A stretch of DNA of 64,000 nt, from positions 124,001-188,000 of the forward strand of contig NZ_MZGS01000028.1 in NCBI RefSeq assembly GCF_003111625.1, read 5' to 3'. The notes under the pieces were generated by a model, which worked only from the letters and a program-made list of their open reading frames with translations, was not told where the DNA came from and did not search any database. The translations under genes and the position numbers were made by a program. Source of the stretch: Methanobrevibacter thaueri (GTDB taxonomy: Archaea > Methanobacteriota > Methanobacteria > Methanobacteriales > Methanobacteriaceae). The stretch's first letter is position 1; each line of letters starts with the position of its first letter. Below, piece after piece: positions 47,851 to 56,743 of this stretch.

Positions 47851-47887
47851 GAAAAAAATAAGTTAATAGATGAAATCAATCATCTAT
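47851..47887 (-). terminator. Stop-embedded hairpin terminator of the coiled-coil protein gene
   Basis: ATAGATGA (47866-47873) with TCATCTAT (47880-47887), loop of 6, contains the stop (47884-47886). The complement of 47851-47865 gives a T-rich tail, which overlaps the start of the deaminase gene. Confidence 0.65.
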
Positions 47888-49032
47888 CTAAATCTGTTTA
47901 ATAATCCTTTGCCGGATGCTTTTTCCGCAGATTCCTCAAGTTTGGTTACTTGCTTTCTTAAATCGGCAATAGTCTTGCTGGATTCGTTTGAAAGTTTGTC
48001 GTAACTGCTTTCCTTAATCTTGAGTTGTGTTTTAAGTGAGGAAATCTCTTCCTTGTATCCGTCGATTTCCTTCTTGTTTTGGGCATCGACTTCTTCCTTA
48101 TAATTTCCAAACTCGATGATTTCAGCTCTTAACTTATCGACTTCTTCGGAAAGTGATATGTTTTCTTTTCTTGCATCGGATAACTTTTCTTTTAACTCTT
48201 TGACTTCATTGGATAGCTTGCCGTTTTCCTTTTTGATTTCAACAACGTTGGAGTTGTCAAGCTCTTCTTTCAACTCTGCGATTTGGGATTCCAAATCTTC
48301 CTTGACTGAATCCAATTGGGATTCAAGTTTATCGGCTCTTACTTTGTGAACTGCACTTTCTGCACCGATTTTTCCTATAGTGTTACTTAAATCGGCATTG
48401 ATGTCCAATTGGTCAAAGTATTTTCTTGATGTCTTTTCCAGTGCGGTAGTTAACTCGTTTTTAATGTTTTTGAGTTCAGCGTTTTCCTTTTTGAGTTTTG
48501 GAATTACTTTGTTGGTCAAGTAGTTTAGTTCATTTGATTGGTTGGACAGTTTTTTATCTTTCTCATCCAATTTCTGTTTCAAATCTGCATTGTCAGAGGA
48601 TTTCTTATTGGATTTTTTTGATTTCTTAGGTTTGGAAGATTTCTTCTTAACTTCAGGAACTTCCTCAAAAACCTCTTCAACAGGCTCAGGAACATCCTCA
48701 ACAACTGCTTCCTCAACAACCTCTTCAACAGGCTCAGGAACATCCTCAACGACCGGCTCCTCAACAACCTCTTCAGCAGGTTCGGAAACACTCTCAACGA
48801 TTTCCTCATCAACCAGTTCTGGAAGGTCGTCAACTTCTTCCACAGATTCTTCAACAACTACTTCTTCTTGAGTTTCAACAACAGGTTCCGGAACTTGTTC
48901 TTTTACAGGTTCCACATCCATCGCTTCAACTGTCTTTTCTTCTGTTTTACTTTTAGATCTATTTTTGAGTTTATCTAAATCCAATTTTATCTTTCCACCA
49001 TACATGGTGTTCATTGGTTTATCATCAGACAT
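47884..49032 (-). CDS. Acidic-repeat and coiled-coil protein, unknown function
   Basis: 382 aa from the ATG at 49030-49032 (MSDDKPMNTMYGG), with GGTGAT upstream. Residues about 30-130 are Glu/Val/Pro-rich with a 16-residue repeat (EPVEEVVEEAVVEDVP); 130-150 are Lys/Ser-rich (KKKSSKPKKSKKSNKKSS); 150-375 form a long coiled coil ending GLLNRFR. No signal peptide, membrane segment or enzyme motif. The plan resembles the C-terminal part of the serB-like fusion protein in composition but not sequence. Probably a structural or scaffold protein; role unknown. It is divergent from polC. Confidence 0.7.
   Translation of the reverse strand: MSDDKPMNTMYGGKIKLDLDKLKNRSKSKTEEKTVEAMDVEPVKEQVPEPVVETQEEVVVEESVEEVDDLPELVDEEIVESVSEPAEEVVEEPVVEDVPEPVEEVVEEAVVEDVPEPVEEVFEEVPEVKKKSSKPKKSKKSNKKSSDNADLKQKLDEKDKKLSNQSNELNYLTNKVIPKLKKENAELKNIKNELTTALEKTSRKYFDQLDINADLSNTIGKIGAESAVHKVRADKLESQLDSVKEDLESQIAELKEELDNSNVVEIKKENGKLSNEVKELKEKLSDARKENISLSEEVDKLRAEIIEFGNYKEEVDAQNKKEIDGYKEEISSLKTQLKIKESSYDKLSNESSKTIADLRKQVTKLEESAEKASGKGLLNRFR
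48671..48814 (-). repeat. 48-bp imperfect tandem repeat inside the coiled-coil protein gene
   Basis: Three units start at 48671, 48719 and 48767; the first two differ at only a few positions (AACAACTGCTTCC against AACGACCGGCTCC), and the third is more diverged. Each unit encodes 16 residues of the Glu/Val/Pro repeat, so unit number can change without breaking the frame. Confidence 0.75.
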
Positions 49033-49199
49033 TAAAATCACCATAATAGCAATATTAACATTTAAAATTCGACTACAATATACAATTTAAAAGTTTGATT
49101 TTTAGAATATTTAAGTATTTTCGAACTCATCAAATATTATTAATATCATGAGAAACAATAGATTATATACTAATTAATTTTGTAACTTGTGGCGATATC

Positions 49200-52100
49200 A
49201 TGGATTATTTTGATAGATTAGAAGCTGAAACCAATCACCTATACGAGATAGCTAATGAAGCAAGGTCTAAGGGTTTGGATGTTGAAACAAAAACCGAAGT
49301 TCCACTTGCAAAGGATTTAGCGGAAAGAGTTGAAGGGCTTGTAGGTCCTGAAGGTGTTGCGCAACGTATTAAGGAATTAGAGAAAGATATGGATCGTGAG
49401 TCTGTCGCTTTTGAAATTGCTGCTGAAATTGCAGACGGGACCTTCGAATTGACAGGCGAGAAGGCGAAATGGAATGAGGAGCAAAGATGCGACCAGGGTC
49501 TCAGGACAGCACTTGCAATCCTTACGGAAGGAGTGGTTGCAGCGCCGTTGGAGGGAATTTCCGACGTTAAAATCAAACAGAACTTCGACGGTACAAAATA
49601 TATCGGAGTGTATTTTGCAGGACCTATCAGAAGTGCTGGAGGTACTGCGGCAGCCCTTGCAGTGCTTTTGGGAGACAAGATCAGACAGGCAATCAACATC
49701 GATGAGTTCAAGCCTATTGAAGATGAAATCGAAAGGTATGTGGAAGAGGTCGAGCTATACGAGTCAGAAGTTACAAACCTGCAATACTCACCAACACCAG
49801 AGGAAGTGAGATTTGCGGCCAACCATATCCCTGTGGAGGTTTCAGGTGAACAGACCGACCAGGTTGAAGTGTCCCACCGTGATTTGGAGCGTGTTGAAAC
49901 AAACAACATTCGTGGGGGAGCTTTGCTTGCGATGGTTGAGGGAGTTATCCAGAAATCCAAGAAGATCAAAAAGATTGCAAACAAGTTGGGTCTTGACTGG
50001 GACTGGCTTGAAGAGTATTCAAAGCCTAAAAAAAGCGATTCGTCAGATGACGGCGGAGACTCCGATGTCGCTCTTGAAGAGCCTAAATACATCCAGGATA
50101 TCATCGGCGGAAGGCCTATTCTAGGATACCCTTCCGAAAAGGGAGGTTTCAGGTTAAGGTATGGTCGTTCACGTAACACCGGCCTTGCCACAATGGGAGT
50201 CCATCCTGCAACAATGGCACTGCTCGAGTTTCTGGCCGTTGGAACACAGCTGAAGATTGAATATCCTGGTAAGGGAAACTGTGTTGTTCCCGTTGATTCT
50301 ATTGAGGGACCAATCGTCAAGCTAAAAAACGGTGACGTTGTCGTGATTGACAGCGTAAGGCAAGCTCAGAAGCTGAAAAAGGATGTTGTTGAAATACTCT
50401 TCCTTGGTGACATGCTCGTTGCGTTCGGTGAGTTCTTAAGGAACAACCAACCGTTATATCCGTCAGGATGGGTTGAGGAATGGTGGATTCAGCTGCTTAT
50501 GAGAAGCGAGAAATTCGACAAGGACAACACCGATCTGGATTTGCACGCACTTGAATATGATTATCTGCCTGCAGTCGAGGCGTTCAGGCTGTCCAAGGAG
50601 TATGACATTCCGCTCCACCCTAAATACACTTATTGCTATAATGACGTTACCATAAATGATTTGAATGGGTTATATGATTTGCTTGATGCCTCAAAATCAA
50701 CCTATAAACCTGAAGAGGGCATTAAGCTTGACTTCTCTTATCCGAAAAGGGTTCTTGAAGTTATCGGCGTGCCGCATATCGTTCGTGACGGCAAGATAAT
50801 CATTGACAAGGACCACTCCTATGCATTGCTCATCACATTATCCGACAGATTGCCTGAAAGGAAAACAACAATTGAAGCCCTGAATGAGGTTTCACCTGTC
50901 AAGATCATTGACAAGGCTCCGGCCTACATCGGTACCCGTGTCGGCAGACCTGAAAAATCAAAGGAAAGACTTATGAGACCTGCCCCTCACGGATTGATAC
51001 CTATCGGCAATTTTGGAGGTTCAAGAAGGCTGGTTGCCACCGCCGCCAAGAAAGGCAGCATCAAGGTAGAGATTTCCAGAAGAAGATGTACCAATCCCGA
51101 ATGTGGAATCAGCTCATTTGGCGCACTTTGTCCTAAATGTGGCCATCCGACTGAAAAGGGAAAACCTTCAATGAAAAGCATTCCGCTTGCATCAATGCTC
51201 AAAAAGGCTTCCGACAATGTCAAGGTCAGAAGGGTCGACGAGGTCAAGGGTGTTGTCGGAATGATTTCAGAGTCCAAATTGCCTGAACCGTTGGAGAAAG
51301 GAATTCTCAGGGCAAAACATGAGGTGTTCACCTTTAAGGACGGAACAATCCGTCATGACTCAACCGATTTGCCGTTGACACATTTTGTTCCTAAGGAAAT
51401 TGGAGTAAACGTTGAAAAGCTGCTTGAAATGGGTTATGAGAAAGATTGTTACGGCAATCCTATTGAGAGTGAGGACCAAATCATTGAGCTTAAGGTCCAG
51501 GACATTGTAATTTCCGACAACTGTGGGGATTACCTGCTTCGTACCGCCCAGTTCATTGATGACGAGCTCACAAGGTATTACGGCATGGAGCCGTTCTACA
51601 ACGTTAAGGAGAAAAGCGACATGATTGGCCATCTCGTTGCCGGCCTTGCTCCGCACACATCCGCAGGAGTTCTGGGCAGAATAGTCGGTTTCACAAAGGC
51701 TTTGGGATGCTATGCACACCCTTATTTCCATTCAGCCAAACGTAGAAACTGTGACAGTGACGAGGATGCGGTGATGCTGTTGCTTGACGCATTGATCAAC
51801 TTCTCAAAAACATACTTGCCTAACACTAGGGGAGGAAGTATGGATGCTCCTTTGGTTTTATCCTCAAGGATTGACCCTGAAGAGATAGACGACGAATCCC
51901 ACAACCTGGACATCTTTGAAAGGTTCCCTGTCGAGTTTTATGAGGAAACCTACACTCCTCACAAGCCTGCAGATGTTCTTGAATACATAGACAATGTCGA
52001 GATGCACCTGGGAACACCTGAACAGTATGAGGGATTGATGTTTTCCCACCACACCTCAAACATCCATGCGGGCCCGACCGTTTGTCTTTACAAACGTCTG

Positions 52101-52499
52101 CCTTCAATGAGGGAAAAGGTTGAAGCCCAAATCAGCCTTGCCGAAAGCATCAGGGCCGTTGACCAGCGTGGTGTTGTCGAGAAGGTACTGTCATCACATT
52201 TCCTGCCGGACATCATGGGTAACTCAAGGGCATTTTCCAAGCAGAAGGTTAGATGCACAAAGTGCGGCGCAAAGTACAGAAGAATGCCGCTTACCGGAAA
52301 ATGTTCATGCGGTGGAAATCTGATTTTGTCAGTTTCCAAGGGATCAGTTACCAAGTATCTTGAGATTTCAAGGGATTTGGTTAACAGATATCCAGTATCC
52401 CACTATCTTGAGCAGCGTCTGGAGATTCAGGAGTTCGGTATTAACTCATTGTTTGAAAGTGATAAATCCAAGCAGAGTTCACTTGACGTGTTCTTCTAA
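49200..52499 (+). CDS. polC: DNA polymerase D large subunit (DP2)
   Basis: 1099 aa. The N-terminal ATPase-like part begins MDYFDRLEAETNHLYEIANEA (in outline), with FAGPIRSAGGTAAALAVLLGD near residue 138. Zinc motifs CTNPECG...CPKCGHP near 630-655 and CTKCG...CSCGG near 1018-1040 are intact. The catalytic loop reads NCDSDEDAVMLLLDA near 850, with the acidic triad spacing of PolD. The C-terminus KQSSLDVFF is a PIP box for PCNA. There is no intein insert. The small subunit DP1 is not in the window. The start ATG has GGCGAT upstream. Confidence 0.97.
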   Translation: MDYFDRLEAETNHLYEIANEARSKGLDVETKTEVPLAKDLAERVEGLVGPEGVAQRIKELEKDMDRESVAFEIAAEIADGTFELTGEKAKWNEEQRCDQGLRTALAILTEGVVAAPLEGISDVKIKQNFDGTKYIGVYFAGPIRSAGGTAAALAVLLGDKIRQAINIDEFKPIEDEIERYVEEVELYESEVTNLQYSPTPEEVRFAANHIPVEVSGEQTDQVEVSHRDLERVETNNIRGGALLAMVEGVIQKSKKIKKIANKLGLDWDWLEEYSKPKKSDSSDDGGDSDVALEEPKYIQDIIGGRPILGYPSEKGGFRLRYGRSRNTGLATMGVHPATMALLEFLAVGTQLKIEYPGKGNCVVPVDSIEGPIVKLKNGDVVVIDSVRQAQKLKKDVVEILFLGDMLVAFGEFLRNNQPLYPSGWVEEWWIQLLMRSEKFDKDNTDLDLHALEYDYLPAVEAFRLSKEYDIPLHPKYTYCYNDVTINDLNGLYDLLDASKSTYKPEEGIKLDFSYPKRVLEVIGVPHIVRDGKIIIDKDHSYALLITLSDRLPERKTTIEALNEVSPVKIIDKAPAYIGTRVGRPEKSKERLMRPAPHGLIPIGNFGGSRRLVATAAKKGSIKVEISRRRCTNPECGISSFGALCPKCGHPTEKGKPSMKSIPLASMLKKASDNVKVRRVDEVKGVVGMISESKLPEPLEKGILRAKHEVFTFKDGTIRHDSTDLPLTHFVPKEIGVNVEKLLEMGYEKDCYGNPIESEDQIIELKVQDIVISDNCGDYLLRTAQFIDDELTRYYGMEPFYNVKEKSDMIGHLVAGLAPHTSAGVLGRIVGFTKALGCYAHPYFHSAKRRNCDSDEDAVMLLLDALINFSKTYLPNTRGGSMDAPLVLSSRIDPEEIDDESHNLDIFERFPVEFYEETYTPHKPADVLEYIDNVEMHLGTPEQYEGLMFSHHTSNIHAGPTVCLYKRLPSMREKVEAQISLAESIRAVDQRGVVEKVLSSHFLPDIMGNSRAFSKQKVRCTKCGAKYRRMPLTGKCSCGGNLILSVSKGSVTKYLEISRDLVNRYPVSHYLEQRLEIQEFGINSLFESDKSKQSSLDVFF

Positions 52500-52573
52500 T
52501 ACTTTTCAAATGCTCTCTTGGACAATTGTTTTTTGATATTAATAATATAGTAAATTTCAGAGTATATGAATAA

Positions 52574-52602
52574 TGTTCGATTGAAGACGAACAATTTATA
52601 TA
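52574..52602 (+). promoter_or_regulatory. nrdD promoter: operator 1 (TGTTCG-N8-CGAACA) next to TATA box
   Basis: TGTTCGATTGAAGACGAACA (52574-52593) is followed after one A by TTTATATA (52595-52602). The palindrome occupies the BRE side of the TATA box. The same layout occurs before the 96-aa gene at 24531-24558. Confidence 0.7.
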
Positions 52603-52628
52603 CCATGAGAAACTATCTATTATATAGA

Positions 52629-52648
52629 TGTTCGTATTAATACGAACA
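52629..52648. promoter_or_regulatory. nrdD operator 2 (perfect 20-bp palindrome)
   Basis: TGTTCGTATTAATACGAACA is perfectly symmetric. It lies 55 bp downstream of operator 1, centre to centre, close to the expected start site (about 25 bases after TATA). Two sites flanking the TATA box suggest repression by a dimer, possibly with looping. Confidence 0.7.
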
Positions 52649-52685
52649 ATAATTATACAAGTGATTACAAATAGTAATAGCAAGT

Positions 52686-52701
52686 GAGAGGGTACCCTCT
52701 C
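52686..52701 (+). promoter_or_regulatory. GC-rich leader palindrome GAGAGGGTACCCTCTC before nrdD
   Basis: A 16-bp perfect palindrome, unusually G+C-rich for this region, inside the likely 5' leader of nrdD (start codon at 52755). It can fold into a hairpin in RNA or bind a protein as DNA. The leader is about 130 bases, long for this genome. Confidence 0.4.
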
Positions 52702-52754
52702 TCAACCTTGGATAATAAAACTATTTTATAAACTAGGAAAATGGTGTGAATTAA

Positions 52755-55073
52755 ATGGAAAAAATATCAGAATTAGGAAATAACTTAGAAAAATCCGTTA
52801 AAATTAATGTAGAAAAGAATAACGGTATCAGAGAAAGATTCAGTTATGAAAAATTAATGAAATCATTGATAATGGTAGAAACCCCATTCTTTGAATCAGA
52901 CAAAATCATAGCAACCGTAGTATCTCAATTATACGATGGGATCAAAACCAAAGAAATCAAAAAAATTGTTTACGAATGCTTAGAAGACATTGATCCTGAA
53001 ATCGCAAACAAATACTTAGCAAGTACCCAATTAAAAGTACGTACTTCAAGAGATACTATTGAAGCATTTGACTTATCAAAAATCGCTAACACCTTAATTG
53101 AAGAAACCGGTGCTAGCCAAGAAACTGCTTTTGAAATCGCAACTGAAACTTGGAAAGAACTTAAAAAATTAAATGTGGAATACTTGACCGCACCTATGAT
53201 TAGGGAAATGGTTAACACAAAATTAATCGAATACGGTTTAGAAGACTTAAGAAGCCGTTACACCCGTTTAGGTATCCCTGTATACAACATTACCTCTTTA
53301 ATTGAAAACGGTAACAGGGACAACGCAAACATGATCCACAACCCGGAAAGTATCCACAAACATGTAGCAGACGAAGCATTAAAACAATATGCTCTCTTGA
53401 AAATGTTGCCAGCACACTTAGCAGACGCACACATGTCTGGAGACATTCACATTCACGATTTGGAATTCTTCGCAGGAAGACCTTTAAACTGTTTACAACA
53501 TGATATAAGAACATTCATCAGATACGGACTTAAAGTGGACGGTACCGGTGACCACACCTCAATTGCAGGTGCACCAAACCACATGGAAACCTTAATGAAC
53601 CACACTGGTGAAATCATGCTTGCAGCACAACAAAACATGTCCGGTGGACAATCAATGTCCCTCTGGAACGTATTTGTCGCACCATTTGCAAGAGGCAGAT
53701 CCTACGATGAAATCAAACAAGCTGTTCAAATGCTTATATATAACTTAAACATGGCTTACGCCGCAAGAGGATCACAAGTTCCATTCACAAGTATGGCATT
53801 GGAATTCGGTGTTCCTGATTTCTTAAAAGAAGAAACCGCATACGGACCAAAAGGTCAAGTTGTCGGAACTTACGCTGATTTTGAAGATGAAACCAGATTA
53901 ATCCAAAGGGCATTCACTGAAACATTGCTTGAAGGAGACAATGAAGGTAAACCTCATTTATTCCCAAATACAATCTACACTCTCCGTGAAGAAACAATGA
54001 CCAGTGAATACGAAGAAGACTTAAGATTAGTTCATGAATTGTCCGCAAAATATGGTTCATCATACTTTGTAAACATGTTCCCTAAATACAGAGGAAAAAT
54101 GGCAAACTACATGGGATGCAGAACCTGTTTACAAGACACCTGGACCGGTGACTGGGATCAAGACTGTTTAAGAACCGGTAACCTCGCTTACGTAACCTTA
54201 AACTTCCCAAGAATCGGATACCAATCCAAAGATGAATCCCAAGTATTCGAATACTTAGACGAATACATGGACCTTGCAGTTGAAACCTTGATGCTCAGAA
54301 GAGAACAAGGATTAAAATGTTTAAACGATTTCCACATTTTACCATTCTTAAAACAAGATGTAAATGGGGAACCATACTACAGAATTGAAAATTCAACTTT
54401 ATCCTTCGGTTTTGTTGGACTTAACGAAATGTTATTATCCTTATTCGGTGAAGGAATCGAAAACCCTGACTCCAACAAGTTCGGTGTAAAATGTCTCGAA
54501 TACGTAAATGACAGAGCTAAAAAATTACAAGAAGAAACCGGACTCAGATGGTCTGTTTTACAAACCCCTGCTGAATCCACCGCTTACAGATTCGCAACTC
54601 TCGACAAAAAACAATTCGGAGACCAAGCTATCGTACAAGGTGACGGAAACGCTAACTACTACACAAACTCCTCACACGTACCAGTAGACACCGGATTATC
54701 CTTAATCGAAAAAATCAAAATTGAAGAACAATATCACGGTTTAACTCCTGGTGGTCACATCTTCCATGCATTCATGGGAGAATCCTACTCAGATCCAGAT
54801 TCATTAATGAGTTTAACCAATAAAATCGCAAGAAAATCCGATATCGGATTCTGGGCTTACAGCTCAGCATTAAGCTTCTGTTTAAAATGCAAAACCTTGA
54901 TGAAAGGTTTAAACAATACTTGCCCTACCTGCGGGGAAAAAGAAGATGTAGAATGGTATGACAGAATTACCGGTTACGTACAACAAGTTGGACGTGCAAA
55001 ATCTGCATCCGGTGGTTGGAACCCAGGTAAACGTCAAGAATTGATTGATAGAAGAAGATTTGAAGATAACTAA
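52755..55073 (+). CDS. nrdD: Anaerobic ribonucleoside-triphosphate reductase (class III)
   Basis: 772 aa. Residues about 18-110 are an ATP-cone (INGIRERFSYEKLMKSLIMV in part), the allosteric activity domain. The barrel shows HIHDLEFFAGRPLNCLQHD, NMSGGQSMSLWN and NYMGCRTCLQDTW. The C-terminal zinc site is CLKCKTLMKGL...CPTCGEK near 708-725, and the radical glycine lies in DRITGYVQQVG near 735. It reduces NTPs to dNTPs without oxygen; the activase NrdG is not in the window. Two operators surround its TATA box. It is monocistronic with a hairpin end. Confidence 0.97.
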   Translation: MEKISELGNNLEKSVKINVEKNNGIRERFSYEKLMKSLIMVETPFFESDKIIATVVSQLYDGIKTKEIKKIVYECLEDIDPEIANKYLASTQLKVRTSRDTIEAFDLSKIANTLIEETGASQETAFEIATETWKELKKLNVEYLTAPMIREMVNTKLIEYGLEDLRSRYTRLGIPVYNITSLIENGNRDNANMIHNPESIHKHVADEALKQYALLKMLPAHLADAHMSGDIHIHDLEFFAGRPLNCLQHDIRTFIRYGLKVDGTGDHTSIAGAPNHMETLMNHTGEIMLAAQQNMSGGQSMSLWNVFVAPFARGRSYDEIKQAVQMLIYNLNMAYAARGSQVPFTSMALEFGVPDFLKEETAYGPKGQVVGTYADFEDETRLIQRAFTETLLEGDNEGKPHLFPNTIYTLREETMTSEYEEDLRLVHELSAKYGSSYFVNMFPKYRGKMANYMGCRTCLQDTWTGDWDQDCLRTGNLAYVTLNFPRIGYQSKDESQVFEYLDEYMDLAVETLMLRREQGLKCLNDFHILPFLKQDVNGEPYYRIENSTLSFGFVGLNEMLLSLFGEGIENPDSNKFGVKCLEYVNDRAKKLQEETGLRWSVLQTPAESTAYRFATLDKKQFGDQAIVQGDGNANYYTNSSHVPVDTGLSLIEKIKIEEQYHGLTPGGHIFHAFMGESYSDPDSLMSLTNKIARKSDIGFWAYSSALSFCLKCKTLMKGLNNTCPTCGEKEDVEWYDRITGYVQQVGRAKSASGGWNPGKRQELIDRRRFEDN

Positions 55074-55118
55074 ACAGTTATCTTCCTTCACACCATTTTT
55101 ATTTTCAAATTTTTTTTA
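55062..55118 (+). terminator. Stop-embedded hairpin terminator of nrdD
   Basis: A 10-bp perfect stem, GAAGATAACT (55062-55071) with AGTTATCTTC (55076-55085), loop of 4, contains the stop (55071-55073). T-rich stretches follow up to 55118. Confidence 0.75.
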
Positions 55119-55220
55119 CCGATTTCAAAAAATCACCAAAAAACTAAAAGTATATTAATACCATTAAACTAAAATTATAATATTATCATATCACTGGATG
55201 ATAATTGTTATTTTCACATT

Positions 55221-55273
55221 CTATGTTACTAGTATTTATGGGCTTTTTTAATACTAGGTCGCTGATAACATAG
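55221..55273. other. Long bulged hairpin between nrdD and rpl21e
   Basis: Outer stem CTATGTTA (55221-55228) with TAACATAG (55266-55273); inner stem CTAGTATT (55229-55236) with AATACTAG (55250-55257); a 13-base loop and an 8-base bulge (55258-55265) on the 3' side. The nrdD terminator precedes it, and it ends about 35 bases before rpl21e, near a TATA-like ATTTATACC. It may be an untranslated RNA or a regulatory site. Confidence 0.4.
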
Positions 55274-55308
55274 ATTTATACCCAGACTACTGATTAAGAG
55301 GTTATAAA

Positions 55309-55599
55309 ATGCAAAGATCAAGAGGATTAAAAAGTAGATCAAGAAAAAAAATGACTAAAGTACAAAGACCGGGCAGAACTAACCCGATTACTAACAGAAT
55401 GCAAAGATTCGAAGAAGGAGATTTAGTTCACATTACTATTAACCCATCCATCCAAAAAGGACAACCTGCTCCTAGATTCCACGGTAAAACCGGTAAAATC
55501 ACAGGTCAAAAAGGTAAAGCTTACATTGTGTCCTTAAAAGATGGTAACAAACCTAAAGAGTTAATAGTAAGACCTGACCACTTAAAATTACAAGAATGA
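55309..55599 (+). CDS. rpl21e: 50S ribosomal protein L21e
   Basis: 96 aa, basic, with [15 protein letters not shown] and the SH3-like core [19 protein letters not shown]...RFHGKTGKI in outline, typical of archaeal L21e. First of a cluster with rpoF, DUF655, ksgA and hemK2, an order conserved in many archaea. Its stop overlaps the next start by four bases (ATGA), so the two are translationally coupled. Confidence 0.97.
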   Translation: MQRSRGLKSRSRKKMTKVQRPGRTNPITNRMQRFEEGDLVHITINPSIQKGQPAPRFHGKTGKITGQKGKAYIVSLKDGNKPKELIVRPDHLKLQE

Positions 55600-55949
55600 T
55601 TTCTATGATTGGAAAAGAAGTTCTTAAAACCGAACCTATTACAGGTTCCGAAGTTGAAAAAATAATTGAGGATTTTGCTGAAGACAACGAATTGAACTAC
55701 GAGCAAAATCTAACATTAAACCATCTCAAAAGGTTTGAAAGATATTCCGCAGAAGATGCAAAAGAAATATTCGATAAACTTCAAGATGATTTTGGTTTAA
55801 GAGCTAAAGTTGCAGCTCATATCGTTGATTTGGTTCCTAAGGATTTAGCTGACATGAGATTGATTTTCGCTAAAGAACCAAGCAAAACAGACAAGGAAGA
55901 CATGGAAAAAATCCTAGAATTCCTTGAAGGATATGACGTTAAAGAATAG
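55596..55949 (+). CDS. rpoF: RNA polymerase subunit F (Rpb4 homologue)
   Basis: 117 aa counted from the ATG at 55596 in the ATGA overlap; another ATG at 55605 ([11 protein letters not shown]) is equally plausible. HRDC-like helices ([28 protein letters not shown] in outline) and [23 protein letters not shown] are typical Rpb4/RpoF. With RpoE it forms the stalk of archaeal RNA polymerase that binds emerging RNA. Confidence 0.93.
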   Translation: MISMIGKEVLKTEPITGSEVEKIIEDFAEDNELNYEQNLTLNHLKRFERYSAEDAKEIFDKLQDDFGLRAKVAAHIVDLVPKDLADMRLIFAKEPSKTDKEDMEKILEFLEGYDVKE

Positions 55950-55982
55950 TACTTTACTATTCCCCCTTTTTTTATTATTTTT
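55944..55982 (+). terminator. Stop-embedded hairpin terminator of rpoF
   Basis: GAATAGTA (55944-55951) with TACTATTC (55955-55962), 3-base loop, contains the stop (55947-55949), followed by CCCC and a T-rich run. Confidence 0.7.
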
Positions 55983-56108
55983 AATTAATTTTTACTGAAA
56001 ACCCCACTTTTTTTAGATATATTTATTACACTTGAAAATAATATTTATAAAATAAGTCAATATTGTAGCCGATTTAGCTACGATAATAAACTAATAGTGA
56101 GTGATAAT

Positions 56109-56735
56109 ATGGTTGATAAAAACAAAAGAGAGAAAAGACCAACAGTGAAAAAAGAGGAAAATGCTGTTGTACTAGATTACCTAAGTCGTGGCTATGTCAA
56201 ATCTGATATGTCCAAATTTGGTGGTAAACCTATTGCTCAAGCTATTGGTACAGAACAATTCACTTTACTCGAATTAGCTCCTAAGAATGGTGTTGATTTA
56301 GAAATCCAAGACACTGTATATATTGGTAAAGGAAAAAGAGATAAGATATACAGGGTTTTAGGTAAATTGGATTATGAAAACTTGACTGCAACAAGCAGAA
56401 TCGAATTGGATTACGCCATTCGCGATATCGTTGAAGCTAATGAAGATAGATTCGTTGAATTTTTCAATGTTGCAGATTCTGTAAGTACAAGAATGCATTC
56501 ACTTGAATTGATACCTGGTATCGGTAAGAAATACATGTGGGACATCATTAAGGCCCGTGAAGAGAAACCGTTTGAAAGCTTTGAGGACATTTCCGAAAGA
56601 CTTCCTACATTGGCCGATCCTGCAGGCATGATTGTCAACAGGGTTAAGCAAGAACTTGACACCACAAAACCAAGAAGAGGTAAAAATAGATATTACTTAT
56701 TTACACAACCTCCAAGAGCTGCAAGAAAAAGATAA
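56109..56735 (+). CDS. DUF655-family nucleic acid-binding protein
   Basis: 208 aa from the ATG at 56109 (MVDKNKREKRP), with GTGAGTGAT upstream; an earlier GTG frame start at 56097 lacks support. A small OB-like N-terminal part (VLDYLSRGYV...VYIGKGKRDKIYRVLG in outline) is followed by a helix-hairpin-helix LELIPGIGKKYMWDIIKARE and a basic tail (RRGKNRY..PPRAARKR). Conserved in archaea beside ksgA and rpoF; it probably binds RNA in ribosome assembly, but the role is not established. Confidence 0.88.
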   Translation: MVDKNKREKRPTVKKEENAVVLDYLSRGYVKSDMSKFGGKPIAQAIGTEQFTLLELAPKNGVDLEIQDTVYIGKGKRDKIYRVLGKLDYENLTATSRIELDYAIRDIVEANEDRFVEFFNVADSVSTRMHSLELIPGIGKKYMWDIIKAREEKPFESFEDISERLPTLADPAGMIVNRVKQELDTTKPRRGKNRYYLFTQPPRAARKR

Positions 56736-56743
56736 GTGATAAA

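Noticed and set aside
49235-50320. 361-codon frame on the minus strand inside polC
   Set aside because: Fully contained in the strongly conserved PolD gene; no homologous features, low-complexity Ser/Pro content.
49200-52499. Intein in PolD large subunit
   Set aside because: The protein is continuous and of normal length; no insertion at the catalytic loop.
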